Positions 54,777-63,791 of a stretch of 64,000 nucleotides of DNA are shown here, piece after piece (position 1 is the stretch's first letter; the number at the start of each line of letters is the position of its first letter). Origin of the DNA: Sediminibacillus albus (GTDB lineage: Bacteria > Bacillota > Bacilli > Bacillales > Amphibacillaceae); NCBI RefSeq assembly GCF_900101125.1, contig NZ_FNFL01000003.1, positions 248,001-312,000 on the forward strand, given 5' to 3'. Both the position numbers and the translations under genes were made by a program. Under the pieces are notes generated by a model that searched no databases, was not told the DNA's origin, and was given only the letters and a program-made list of their open reading frames with translations.

Positions 54777-55408
54777 AGGTTGGGACAAAAGGATAGTGGC
54801 CAAAGCAAAAATCGAACGATGATTCGAAATCCTTCACATTCGAACTCGTTCGATTTTTCTTTGCTCCTGTTTTAATATAACCTGACGCCCTAGTGACGAC
54901 TCTATTTTTTCCTTCGAACAAGTTTCAGTGCTTCACTTGCCCCGGCGGAATACTTCGCCTCCCGCGAGCACGGCCTCAGCCTCCCTGAAAAATAAAGGAG
55001 CCGTTTTCTGCGTGCGCTGAGTCGCTGCCGAAGCGTTCCTTGTCCTCAGAAGCGTAAACGGCTTCTCCCGGGGGGCATCAGACTCGTGCTGATTCTCCCT
55101 GAAGTCTGCGTATGACACAGTACACAAACTTTCAGCGGAGGAAATCCACGGAGACTCCTGCGGGAGGAAAGGCCTCGGTGAGACCCCGCAGAGCGCAAGC
55201 TCGAGGAGGCTCACCAGCCGCCCGCGGAAAGCGTAGTGTATTTCCGTAGCGCAATAATAGCGCTTTCCGATACTATTAAGGAATCACCTACTGTTACATC
55301 GCCATTTACACCCATGCGTCATCAATTAAATACTTTAAGATGGCCTTTTAAACCTTCATATGCTGTTATCGTTCAGTTATTACAAATGGAGGTATGTTAT
55401 GGCCACCC
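54777..55408 (-). repeat. Interspersed repeat, copy C
   Basis: About 630 bases between the ridA 3' end and the DUF1002 gene. The minus strand begins GGTGGCCATAACATACC at 55408, 12 bases after ridA, and ends near 54777 where the plus strand reads GGTTGGGACAAAAGGATAGT. It contains the GC-rich block (55135-55250) nearly identical to copy A, and the hairpin AAAAATCGAACG with CGTTCGATTTTT (54812-54860). It is the longest copy. The 54546-54776 stretch beside it holds only the DUF1002 promoter region. Confidence 0.85.
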
Positions 55409-55419
55409 TCTTTTTCCGG

Positions 55420-55800
55420 TTATTCTCTTACTGCCAAAACATCCATTTCAATCCGGACATCCTTTGGCAGCCTGCTTACTTCTACCGTAGCTCTCGCTGG
55501 GTAAGGCTTGCTCAGATACTTTGCATACTCTTCGTTAACCTTGGCGAAATCCTCCATGGAAGTAATATAAATCGTAAACTTTGCGACATCTGCAAACGTT
55601 AACTCAGCCTCCGACAAAACGGCTTGGAGATTTTTCATCACTTGGTTTGTCTGCTGTTCAATCCCATCAACAACCTCTCCTGTCGCCGGATCGATCGGAA
55701 TCTGGCCAGAGACAAACACAAAGCCGGCAGCTTCAATCGCTTGGGAATAAGGACCGATTGCCTGTGGGGCTGCATCTGTTTGAATTGCCTTTCTACTCAT
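55420..55800 (-). CDS. ridA: RidA family imine/enamine deaminase
   Basis: 126 residues from ATG 55800 behind GAGGAGGAGCAGTCC. Canonical RidA segments: AIGPYSQAIEAAGFVFVSGQIPIDPATGE at residues 13-41, NLQAVLSEAELTFADVAKFTIYI near 55, and the catalytic-Arg motif YPARATVEVSRLPKDVRIEMDVLA near 101. It removes reactive 2-aminoacrylate; the B. subtilis member is YabJ. Monocistronic; repeat copy C begins 12 bases past its stop. Confidence 0.94.
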   Translation of the reverse strand: MSRKAIQTDAAPQAIGPYSQAIEAAGFVFVSGQIPIDPATGEVVDGIEQQTNQVMKNLQAVLSEAELTFADVAKFTIYITSMEDFAKVNEEYAKYLSKPYPARATVEVSRLPKDVRIEMDVLAVRE

Positions 55801-55929
55801 GGACTGCTCCTCCTCTGAATAATTGATTTTCATATTCCCAGTCTACCATAGTCAAGCCTTAACAATAAGCATGGCTGAAACTGCATGTTACAATAGAAAG
55901 AAACACTGTATAAACGAGGAGGAAATATC

Positions 55930-56973
55930 ATGGATAAAGTGAATGTCGGCCTTGTCGGCTACGGTTTTTCTGGAGCTGTGTTTCATGCGCCTTTATTGAA
56001 GGTTTCCGGGCAATTCGAAATAACCAAGGTGTTAACCTCCCGATTCAGCGAAGTCGGAAAAGATATCGGCGCTGTTGAGGTAGTCGATAAACTGGATGAA
56101 ATACTCGACGATAAAACCATTGAATTAGTGATTATTACGACACCAAACACCCTTCATTATGATATGGCCAAGCGCAGCTTATCAGCAGGCAAGCATGTTG
56201 TACTGGAAAAACCGATGGTCCTCACCAGTAAGGAAGCGCAAGAGTTGATCGACTTAGCCAAACAAAACAACCTGATGCTGAGTGTTTACCAAAACAGACG
56301 CTGGGACAGTGACTTCCTGACGGTCAAAGAATTAATCGATAATGAAAACCTGGGAACAATCAATACGTATATCGCCCACTATGACCGCTTCAATCCGGAA
56401 CCGAACTATCAATGGCGCGAGCAAAAACAAAAAGGATCAGGCATGCTATATGATTTAGGCTCCCACCTGATTGACCAGGCCCTTCATTTGTTTGGTGAAC
56501 CGCAAGAAGTATTCTGCGACCTCTGGAACCAGCGCGAAGCTTCTTTAGTCGATGACTACTTTCATATTATTCTCGGATACCAGCGAATGCGGGTAATTTT
56601 GCACTGCGGCTCTATTGTCAAACAACAAGGACCGAAATATTTGATCCATGGCAGTAAAGGCAGCTTTATTAAATACGGGATTGACGGCCAGGAAGCAGCG
56701 TTAATTGCCGGAGAACTGCCAGATAATAAAAATTGGGGAGAAGACAAACCGGAGTGGTACGGCACCCTTTACGTAAATGAAGCTGGACAGGAAATGGAAA
56801 AACCAATCAAAACCATTCCGGGAAATTACCCCGCTTATTATCAAGGCATTTATAACTGCCTTCGCCACGGAGCAAGTAACCCTGTGCCTGCAGAAGACGG
56901 GCTGCGTACGATAAAGCTACTTGAAACAGCAGTGAAAAGCAGTAAGGAAAAAAGTGTAATCAGACTTTATTAA
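55930..56973 (+). CDS. Gfo/Idh/MocA family oxidoreductase
   Basis: NAD(P)-dependent dehydrogenase of 347 residues. N-terminal fold GLVGYGFSGAVFHAPLL at residues 7-23; VVLEKPMVLTSKEAQELIDLA carries the EKP motif near residue 95; the substrate domain includes GSGMLYDLGSHLIDQALHLFG with the conserved Asp-x3-His near 175. Probable sugar or inositol-type polyol dehydrogenase; substrate unknown. ATG follows GAGGAGGAAATATC. Confidence 0.9.
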   Translation: MDKVNVGLVGYGFSGAVFHAPLLKVSGQFEITKVLTSRFSEVGKDIGAVEVVDKLDEILDDKTIELVIITTPNTLHYDMAKRSLSAGKHVVLEKPMVLTSKEAQELIDLAKQNNLMLSVYQNRRWDSDFLTVKELIDNENLGTINTYIAHYDRFNPEPNYQWREQKQKGSGMLYDLGSHLIDQALHLFGEPQEVFCDLWNQREASLVDDYFHIILGYQRMRVILHCGSIVKQQGPKYLIHGSKGSFIKYGIDGQEAALIAGELPDNKNWGEDKPEWYGTLYVNEAGQEMEKPIKTIPGNYPAYYQGIYNCLRHGASNPVPAEDGLRTIKLLETAVKSSKEKSVIRLY

Positions 56974-57050
56974 TAAATCATCCTGGTTTTTCTCCGGCCA
57001 AAATTGGATATAGAATCAAGACAATCCCTTAACAGGAAGGAGTAAAAATA

Positions 57051-57458
57051 ATGAATAAAACCTTTCATCTCAATACGGACAGTCATTCCCAAATGATTGA
57101 TATTACCAGAGAGCTAGAGCGCTGGATTAAAGATGAAAAAATCGAGGAAGGAATATTAATTGTCTCTTCCCTTCATACAACTGCCGGCATAACGGTAAAT
57201 GAAAATGCTGATCCAGACGTTAAAACAGACTTTCTGATGAGGCTTGATGAAATTTACCCGTGGGAGCACCCCAATGACCGCCATGGCGAAGGTAATACTG
57301 CTTCCCATTTAAAAACCAGTACAGTAGGCCATGCCCAGACATTAATTATTTCAAATGGAAAACTAATGCTAGGAACCTGGCAAGGGGTTTACTTCTGCGA
57401 GTTTGACGGGCCGCGTTCACGGAAGTATGCTGCTAAAATGATCGCTGATAAATATTAA
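57051..57458 (+). CDS. YjbQ/UPF0047 family protein
   Basis: 135 residues with the family signature [21 protein letters not shown] near residue 47, [23 protein letters not shown] near 75 and [19 protein letters not shown] near 108. Members show weak thiamine-phosphate synthase activity, but their true role is unsettled. AAGGAGTAAAAATA precedes ATG. Probably follows the upstream dehydrogenase on one transcript (77 bases apart). Confidence 0.9.
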   Translation: MNKTFHLNTDSHSQMIDITRELERWIKDEKIEEGILIVSSLHTTAGITVNENADPDVKTDFLMRLDEIYPWEHPNDRHGEGNTASHLKTSTVGHAQTLIISNGKLMLGTWQGVYFCEFDGPRSRKYAAKMIADKY

Positions 57459-57493
57459 CAGGCTGTCGAGACTCTCGACAGCCTGTTTCTTTT
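57457..57493. terminator. Intrinsic terminator
   Basis: AACAGGCTGTCGAG pairs with CTCGACAGCCTGTT around ACT, then T-rich. Lies between the convergent YjbQ and sirtuin genes. Confidence 0.9.
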
Positions 57494-57500
57494 TAGCTTG

Positions 57501-58235
57501 TCATATTTGCAGCTCGCTTACAGCCTTGCTTAAGTCCTTATGGACGACATAGTCAAACTGTTCATCCATGGGGGTAGTTTCCCGGTTAATCAACCCTGAA
57601 GGGATTCTATAGCTGCGGGCATAAAGCGGAAGCAGATTAAAAGGAGATACAAGCAGAGAGGTGCCAAGCACCAACAAAAAATCGGCCTTTTCTACAGCTG
57701 CTTCTGCTTCTTCATGCTGGGTGATGGGATCGCCGAACAGGACAATATCCGGTTTTAAGACGTCTCCGCAGCCACGCTCTAAGCACCGTGGAATCTCCTG
57801 ATTCATGACATATTCCAAATCATATTTCCGTCCGCAAGTCAGACAAGCTGCTGTATTTAAGTTGCCGTGATACTCAATTACATGGCGATTGCCAGCCATA
57901 CTGTGAAGCCCGTCTACATTCTGTGTCACAATGGAGATACGTTTGCCCGCCTCCTGTTCCAACTCACGCAGAAAAAGATGCACATGATTGGGTACGTAAT
58001 TCTTTAACAATTTCAAGCGGAAGATCTGTTTGTACTTTAACCAGAAGTCCTCCGGATTATCATGGAAGTAATCTCTGGACATGTAATATTCCCGGGAGTG
58101 ATCTTCTGTCCAAATCCCTGTTGCTGAGCGGAAATCTGGTATTCCGCTTGCCGTGGAAACCCCTGCTCCGGTTAAAACCGTGATGGAGTCAGCTTGTTTC
58201 ATTTGGTTCGCAAGACTTCTTAACTGATTATCCAA
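57501..58235 (-). CDS. NAD-dependent protein deacylase, sirtuin
   Basis: 244 residues. NAD-binding TGAGVSTASGIPDFR at residues 22-36, catalytic TQNVDGLH near 113 and the following HGN, four zinc cysteines (CLTCGRKYD near 133, then CLERGC near 153), and GTSLLVSPFNLLP near 193. Removes acyl groups from lysines with NAD. B. subtilis SrtN is the nearest named relative, but the orthology is not certain. Confidence 0.92.
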   Translation of the reverse strand: MDNQLRSLANQMKQADSITVLTGAGVSTASGIPDFRSATGIWTEDHSREYYMSRDYFHDNPEDFWLKYKQIFRLKLLKNYVPNHVHLFLRELEQEAGKRISIVTQNVDGLHSMAGNRHVIEYHGNLNTAACLTCGRKYDLEYVMNQEIPRCLERGCGDVLKPDIVLFGDPITQHEEAEAAVEKADFLLVLGTSLLVSPFNLLPLYARSYRIPSGLINRETTPMDEQFDYVVHKDLSKAVSELQI

Positions 58236-58324
58236 CCGAAATACCCCTTTTCACTGATGACATGGCATTATCTTATAACTAAATATTGCTTTCTGTAAAT
58301 AAAGGGGCACTCTAACTAACAACC

Positions 58325-59488
58325 TTATCGTGATTTATTTTTACTTATCATATCGAGGGCTACCGCAGCCAGAAGCACCAAACCCTTAATCGCCTGCTGC
58401 CAGTCAATCCCGATTCCAAGAATAGACATTCCATTGTTCAATACACCCATGATTAATGCTCCGATGACTGCTCCAACCACTGTTCCGACACCTCCAGCTA
58501 ATGAAGCCCCTCCAATTACAGCAGCAGCAATTGCATCTAATTCAAATAGGTTTCCAGCCTGCGGAGTAGCAGCGTTCAGCCGGCCGGCAAAAATTAATCC
58601 GGCTAGTGCCGACAATATTCCCATATTAACAAAAACCCAGAAAGTTACCTTTTTAGTCTTGATTCCTGACAGCTGTGCCGCATGGGTATTCCCCCCTACA
58701 GCGTAAATATGACGTCCTGTAGTTGTATTATTCATATAAAAACTATAACCGATAATCAGCAATAGAAGAATGAGTAATACATTAGGTATCCCGGCATATA
58801 AAGCTAACACATATGAAAATACTAAAATCACTAAAGTGATCAGAACTAGCTTACTAATAAATAAAGGCAAGGATATAATATTATAATTAAACTTCACATA
58901 GTCTTTTCTAAGTTTCCATTCATTGATTATATAGAGAACGGCTGCAATGGACCCTAGAAGGAGTGTAAGCAGATGGACGGTCTGCCCCCCTAAAACGTCT
59001 GGAAGAAAGTCTGAACTTAATGTTCTCAACCCTTCCGGGAACGGGGCCAGCGTCCTGCCTCCCAGCACAATTAAGGTTAATCCTCTAAAAATCAACATAC
59101 CTGCCAGCGTAACGATAAATGCAGGAACATTGACGTAGGCAACCCAAAAACCTTGCCATGCTCCAATCAGCGCTCCGATCAGCAATGATAAAATCACTGC
59201 CATCGCCACAGATATATCCAGGCTGATCATGAAATAGGCGGAAATAGCCCCAATAAAAGCTGCGACAGATCCTACCGATAAATCAATTTCCCCTGTGATA
59301 ATGACCAGAGTCATTCCAATTGCCAAAACGATGATATAACTATTTTGCATAATAATATTCGTGATATTTAAAGGAGTAAGCAAAATACCTCCTGTTAATA
59401 TCTGAAAGAGTAAAGCAATGCCAATTAAAGCAATAACCATTCCGAACCTTCTGATATTTTGCGAAAACAATCCTTTTAACTCTGTCAT
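58325..59488 (-). CDS. Monosaccharide ABC transporter, permease (XylH/GguB-like)
   Basis: 387 residues, about ten membrane segments, of the BPD-transp-2 (ribose/xylose) permease family: TLVIITGEIDLSVGSVAAFIGAI near residue 60, NVPAFIVTLAGMLIFRGLTLI near 120, YAVGGNTHAAQLSGIKTKKV near 263 and AVIGGASLAGGVGTVVGAVIGAL near 332. The ATG overlaps the ATPase stop by one base (TAATG). Third gene of the binding protein-ATPase-permease set. Confidence 0.93.
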   Translation of the reverse strand: MTELKGLFSQNIRRFGMVIALIGIALLFQILTGGILLTPLNITNIIMQNSYIIVLAIGMTLVIITGEIDLSVGSVAAFIGAISAYFMISLDISVAMAVILSLLIGALIGAWQGFWVAYVNVPAFIVTLAGMLIFRGLTLIVLGGRTLAPFPEGLRTLSSDFLPDVLGGQTVHLLTLLLGSIAAVLYIINEWKLRKDYVKFNYNIISLPLFISKLVLITLVILVFSYVLALYAGIPNVLLILLLLIIGYSFYMNNTTTGRHIYAVGGNTHAAQLSGIKTKKVTFWVFVNMGILSALAGLIFAGRLNAATPQAGNLFELDAIAAAVIGGASLAGGVGTVVGAVIGALIMGVLNNGMSILGIGIDWQQAIKGLVLLAAVALDMISKNKSR

Positions 59489-61023
59489 TATCGAGACCTC
59501 CTGCCACGAGTCATATAAGTCATGAGTAATTCTTGATCAGCATCTTTCCTATTAAATTCTCCTGTTATATTACCTTCAGATAATGTATAAATCCGGTCAC
59601 ACATGCCCAGTAATTCTGGGAGCTCAGATGAGATCATGATAACCCCTTTACCATCGACGGCAAGTTCGTTGATTATTTTATATATTTCATTCTTAGCACC
59701 AACATCAATGCCTCGAGTCGGCTCATCTAAAATTAAAATATCCGGATCTGTAAAAATCCATTTTCCCAATACCACTTTTTGTTGATTTCCGCCGCTCAAG
59801 TTCACTGTTTTCTGCTCAATGTCAGGCGTTTTAATATTCATCGTTTCTTTTAATTTCTCAGCTTCCTTTACCTCTTGATGTTTATGTAATACTGTTTTAT
59901 CGGAAATCTTGCGTAAATTGGAAAGAGTCAAATTTTTCCGAACACTGTCATTTAACACTAATCCATATTTTTTTCTATCTTCAGAAACATAAGCCATACC
60001 ATTTTCAATCGCCTGGTTGACATTGTTTATTTGTACTTCTTTTCCATCTTTCACAATCTGCCCGCTAATACTTTTCCCATAGGATTTTCCGAAGATGCTC
60101 ATCGCCAATTCGGTTCGCCCAGCACCCATTAATCCGGCAATCCCGACAATCTCACCTTTCCTCAAATGAATGTTGACATCATCAAGCATTTTATTGGCAG
60201 GGTTTTCTGGATCAAACACATTCCATTGTTTAATTTCCAAAACCGTTTCACCTATTTTCGCCGTTCTTTCCGGATAAAGATCGTCCACATCTCTTCCGAC
60301 CATTCCTTTTATTATACGGTGTTCGGTGACTGCATCTTTGTCCATCGACAGCGTCTCAATCGTTTTTCCATCCCTTAAAATAGTGATATTATCAACTACT
60401 GCCATTAACTCATTCAGCTTATGGGAGATTAAAATAGAAGTAATTCCTTGCTTTTTAAATTCTACTAACAAATTTAGCAAATTCTCACTGTCCTCTTCGT
60501 TAAGAGCAGCAGTAGGCTCGTCCAGAATCAGCAGCTCCACTTCCTTCGATAACGCTTTAGCTATCTCAACAAGCTGCTGCTTACCTACTCCTATATTCTT
60601 TATAAGTACTTGAGGATTGATTTGGAGCCCCACCTTGTTTAAAAGCTTTATCGTTGCTTCCGTTGTCTTATGCCAATTGATCACGCCCTTATTGGTTTGC
60701 TCGTTGCCCAAAAACACGTTTTCCGCTATGGAAAGCTCCGGTATTAAAGCTAATTCCTGGTGAATAATTACTATCCCCAGGCCTTCACTTTGATTGATGT
60801 TTTTAAATTCGCATTTTTTCCCCTTAAAAAAAATATCCCCTGAATAACTATTAGAAGGATGGACACCACTCAATACCTTCATCAACGTCGACTTCCCAGC
60901 ACCATTCTCACCAACCAACGCGTGAATTTCTCCTTCTTGGACCTCTAGGTTTACGTCATCCAATGCTTTGACTCCAGGAAACTCCTTTGTGATATTCTTC
61001 ATTTTTAAGATTGTGGCGGTCAT
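59488..61023 (-). CDS. Monosaccharide ABC transporter, duplicated ATPase (XylG/GguA-like)
   Basis: 511 residues with two ABC modules, as in all ribose/xylose-type importers. Module 1: [16 protein letters not shown] near residue 37, signature [15 protein letters not shown] and [11 protein letters not shown]. Module 2: degenerate Walker [18 protein letters not shown] near 290, then [14 protein letters not shown] and [21 protein letters not shown] near 415. ATG follows AGGAGTGATAAGCGA. Substrate is inferred as arabinose or a related pentose from AraR sites upstream. Confidence 0.94.
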   Translation of the reverse strand: MTATILKMKNITKEFPGVKALDDVNLEVQEGEIHALVGENGAGKSTLMKVLSGVHPSNSYSGDIFFKGKKCEFKNINQSEGLGIVIIHQELALIPELSIAENVFLGNEQTNKGVINWHKTTEATIKLLNKVGLQINPQVLIKNIGVGKQQLVEIAKALSKEVELLILDEPTAALNEEDSENLLNLLVEFKKQGITSILISHKLNELMAVVDNITILRDGKTIETLSMDKDAVTEHRIIKGMVGRDVDDLYPERTAKIGETVLEIKQWNVFDPENPANKMLDDVNIHLRKGEIVGIAGLMGAGRTELAMSIFGKSYGKSISGQIVKDGKEVQINNVNQAIENGMAYVSEDRKKYGLVLNDSVRKNLTLSNLRKISDKTVLHKHQEVKEAEKLKETMNIKTPDIEQKTVNLSGGNQQKVVLGKWIFTDPDILILDEPTRGIDVGAKNEIYKIINELAVDGKGVIMISSELPELLGMCDRIYTLSEGNITGEFNRKDADQELLMTYMTRGRRSR

Positions 61024-61092
61024 TCGCTTATCACTCCTGCAAAAGGATATAGATGACTTAGCTGGCAGCTAAATCATCTATTTGCTATCTTT

Positions 61093-62172
61093 TTACTTTA
61101 ACGCTTCTTCTGTATAGTAGCCTGACTCAATCAGCACTTCTTCATAATTGGCGGCATCTACAGAGACAGGTTCAACTAGATAAGAAGGGACTACTTTTTC
61201 CCCGTTATCATAAGTTTCTGTATCGTTCACTTCAGGTTCTTCCCCTTTTAAAACCGCGTCAGCCATGGAAACAGCTTGTTCGGCTAGCGTTCTTGTATCC
61301 TTAAACACAGTTTGCGTTTGCTCGCCTGCTTTAATCGATTTAATCGAAGCAGTTTCTGCATCCTGACCGGTAATGATAGGAAGCGGTTTATCGTCAGTTC
61401 CGTACCCGACCGCTTTTAAAGAGGAAATAACTCCAATACTAATGCCATCATACGGTGAATAGACTGCATCTATGTTCTTGTCTGAATAATGCGCACTAAG
61501 GATATTATCCATCCTTTCCTGCGCCTCTGATCCGCTCCACCGCAGTGTTGCTGCTTGACTGAAGTCAGTTTGGCCGCTTGGCACAATCAGCTTTCCTTCA
61601 TCAATATAAGGCTGGAGAATAGACATAGCGCCATCCCAGAAAAAGTAGGCATTATTATCATCCGGAGATCCCCCATACAATTCGATATAGAAAGGACCCT
61701 CTTTGCCATCAGCAAGACCCAACTTTTCCTCTAAGTATTTACCCTGCAGCACACCGACCTGAAAGTTATCAAAGGTAGCATAATAACTGACATGATTGCT
61801 GTTCATGATCAGTCGGTCATAAGCAATGACAGGGATATTAGACCTCTCTGCTTGTTCTAAGACATCTGTCAAAGCTTCACCATCAATGGAAGCAATAACC
61901 AATAGATCGACACCTTTTGTTATCATGTTTTCAATTTGTGAAACTTGATTTTCAACAACATCCTCTGCATATTGCAAATCAGTTTCATAACCTAGTTCCT
62001 CAAACTGCTCTACCATATTTTCTCCGTCGCGGACCCATCTTTCCGAAGACTTTGTAGGCATGGCAATTCCTACTGTTTTGTCCCCTTCACCTTCGCCTCC
62101 TGCCGTACCGCTGCTTCCGCAAGCAGTTAAAATAAATACCAGGACAAGTGCAGCAAAAAATAGTTTCTTCAT
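61093..62172 (-). CDS. Sugar-binding lipoprotein (ChvE/XylF-like)
   Basis: 359 residues with lipoprotein signal [19 protein letters not shown] (lipid Cys18) and a Gly-rich linker. The periplasmic-binding fold includes [17 protein letters not shown] near residue 34, [19 protein letters not shown] near 76, [11 protein letters not shown] near 113, [15 protein letters not shown] near 153 and [16 protein letters not shown] near 256. ChvE-type proteins bind arabinose, galactose and glucose. First gene of the operon, 69 bases before the ATPase, under AraR and cre sites. Confidence 0.93.
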   Translation of the reverse strand: MKKLFFAALVLVFILTACGSSGTAGGEGEGDKTVGIAMPTKSSERWVRDGENMVEQFEELGYETDLQYAEDVVENQVSQIENMITKGVDLLVIASIDGEALTDVLEQAERSNIPVIAYDRLIMNSNHVSYYATFDNFQVGVLQGKYLEEKLGLADGKEGPFYIELYGGSPDDNNAYFFWDGAMSILQPYIDEGKLIVPSGQTDFSQAATLRWSGSEAQERMDNILSAHYSDKNIDAVYSPYDGISIGVISSLKAVGYGTDDKPLPIITGQDAETASIKSIKAGEQTQTVFKDTRTLAEQAVSMADAVLKGEEPEVNDTETYDNGEKVVPSYLVEPVSVDAANYEEVLIESGYYTEEALK

Positions 62173-62219
62173 TCTTAATCCCCCTCTTTTTTCCTTTTAG
62201 CGAGGTTACCCGCCAGCAA

Positions 62220-62233
62220 ATATAACGCTTACA
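62220..62233 (-). promoter_or_regulatory. cre site in the transporter leader
   Basis: On the minus strand TGTAAGCGTTATAT matches the CcpA consensus TGWAARCGYTWNCW except at one position. It lies in the 5' leader, where bound CcpA would act as a roadblock. Confidence 0.6.
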
Positions 62234-62279
62234 AAAGTATAATGGTAGACTTACCCACCACCTTGCAAAACTAACAACA

Positions 62280-62324
62280 ACTTGTACGTACATAAATTAT
62301 AAAATAAGCGCTTTCAATATGCAA
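62280..62324 (-). promoter_or_regulatory. Arabinose transporter promoter with AraR box 1 and a cre
   Basis: On the minus strand -35 TTGCAT (62319-62324), a 17-base spacer and -10 TATAAT (62296-62301). A near-perfect cre, TGAAAGCGCTTATT, fills the spacer (62303-62316). AraR box 1, ACTTGTACGTACATAA on the plus strand (62280-62295), abuts the -10 and covers the start point. The B. subtilis AraR consensus is ATTTGTACGTACAAAT. Confidence 0.88.
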
Positions 62325-62385
62325 CAAATTATTGGCTTAATTTTCAAATAACGACAAAAAACCTTAATTTAGAGGAGTTTTTACA

Positions 62386-62463
62386 ATGAATACAACAAAA
62401 AATACGAATAAGTTGTACGTACTTGTAAACTCATTCGCATCTACTTGCCTATTATTCTACTAA
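62386..62463 (+). CDS. Possible 25-residue peptide containing AraR box 2
   Basis: GAGGAGTTTTTACA precedes ATG 62386, and a frame of 25 codons (MNTTKNTNKLYVLVNSFAST, then CLLFY) runs to TAA at 62463. AraR box 2 lies inside it. No recognisable family, and no plus-strand gene follows. It could be a leader peptide, a decoy transcript or chance. Confidence 0.3.
   Translation: MNTTKNTNKLYVLVNSFASTCLLFY
62411..62426. promoter_or_regulatory. AraR box 2
   Basis: AGTTGTACGTACTTGT keeps the invariant TTGTACGTAC core. It lies 131 bases from box 1, upstream of the promoter, an arrangement that allows cooperative AraR binding with DNA looping as described for B. subtilis ara promoters. Confidence 0.8.
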
Positions 62464-62533
62464 CCGAATAGTTTTGGTCCCTCGTCAGGAAAGGCTTCCT
62501 TACTGCCCGTTTCTTAGAAAAAATGATTGCGTC

Positions 62534-63739
62534 TTAAATGGACCCGTCACTTGAATGATACACGAGCGGTGATCGCTTTAATTTATTGATCAAAAACAAT
62601 CCTGTACACCTGTTACGTAACTGATAAGCCTCGTTTAAGCTTGCCTGTATGAAGGAATCGGGGAGACCAAGCTCTTCGACAGATGCCGGACCCCCGGCTG
62701 TTTTCAAAAAATTTTGTAATTGATCCGGCTCCGGCAGCTCCTCTATCGCGGCCTTTATTTCCGGCCAATGTTCATTTAATTGCTGCTTATATGGTGAATT
62801 TCCCGGAATAGTGTCAATGCTCCATTGCTGTGCCCATCGTTTATACATATCAGTAACAATGACGGCCGCTACTCCTACCTTTGCTCCATGAAGCAATTGT
62901 TTTGCATCTCTTTTCAATAAATTGATTTCCCAGTGGTGGGACAGATGGTGCTCCCCTCCCGAGGCGGGCCTTGAGTGATTGAGCACTTGCATCACCAATC
63001 CTGATTCAAGCAGGGAATGAATCAGAACAGTTAAGCCCTTTTCCTCTCCTTTACCTATTTGTTCAAGGTTGGCCATGCACTTCTCCAATGATTGTCTGGT
63101 CAACTCGGCCGCCAATGGATGATAGGGTTCACCGCCAATTAAGCTGGAAATCTTCCAATCTAACAGCGATGTATATTTTCCTAATATGTCGCCTGTTCCA
63201 GCCGCATTAAGCTCCTTAGGCGCCTTCATTAAAATTCGTATATCAGCAAACACAGCAATCGGAGCAGTAGTTTGAATGGTTTTTTTTATCCCTTTGAGAA
63301 TCAAGGGGGCGCCCTTTGAAGTAAAGCCATCTACTGAAGCTGCCGTTGGCACAGAAATAAACGGCTTATTCATTTTACAGCTGACAAACCGGACAATGTC
63401 ATGAATAGTTCCTGTTCCGACAGCCAGGATAGCGTCGGTTTCCTCCGTAGTCCCGACCATTACCTCAATGATTGTTTCTTCATCTGCAAGTACCTGTCCA
63501 TGTTTGTTTGCCGGCAATAGCACCACATTGGCTTCAATCGCTTCTTGTTGGAGCACCGCCGCTAACTCACTCCCAGCAGCCTCCATTGTATTACTGTCTG
63601 CTGTCAGTACAATGCGGTTAAAGCCAAGAGATTTTAAATAAGCAGGGATGGAGTAAATGGAGTCTTTCTTTACTTCGGTCAGCGGCAATTCTACGTTACT
63701 ATCCTTCACTTGTTTCACTAATTGTTTTATCTCATTCAA
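62534..63739 (-). CDS. araM: sn-Glycerol-1-phosphate dehydrogenase
   Basis: AraM/EgsA family, 401 residues from TTG 63739 (GGGAG ten bases upstream; this matches the family N-terminus, while an upstream frame to 63817 has no site). It reduces dihydroxyacetone phosphate to sn-glycerol 1-phosphate with a divalent metal. NAD region AVGTGTIHDIVRFVSCK near residue 100, SVPTAASVDGFTSKGAP near 120, metal ligands in NAAGTGDILGKYTSLLDW near 170 and the histidines of SRPASGGEHHLSHHWEI near 255. In B. subtilis araM sits in araABDLMNPQ-abfA; the abfA-like gene upstream here keeps part of that neighbourhood. Confidence 0.93.
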   Translation of the reverse strand: MNEIKQLVKQVKDSNVELPLTEVKKDSIYSIPAYLKSLGFNRIVLTADSNTMEAAGSELAAVLQQEAIEANVVLLPANKHGQVLADEETIIEVMVGTTEETDAILAVGTGTIHDIVRFVSCKMNKPFISVPTAASVDGFTSKGAPLILKGIKKTIQTTAPIAVFADIRILMKAPKELNAAGTGDILGKYTSLLDWKISSLIGGEPYHPLAAELTRQSLEKCMANLEQIGKGEEKGLTVLIHSLLESGLVMQVLNHSRPASGGEHHLSHHWEINLLKRDAKQLLHGAKVGVAAVIVTDMYKRWAQQWSIDTIPGNSPYKQQLNEHWPEIKAAIEELPEPDQLQNFLKTAGGPASVEELGLPDSFIQASLNEAYQLRNRCTGLFLINKLKRSPLVYHSSDGSI

Positions 63740-63791
63740 GCTGCATACACTCCCTTTTATTACTATAAAAGTTCCCTGGCAAACCTCACTA

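Noticed and set aside
54933-55214. 93-codon minus-strand frame beginning MSLLELALCGVSPRPF in repeat copy C
   Set aside because: The GC-rich block keeps frames open by composition. Copy A breaks this frame, and no ribosome site is present.
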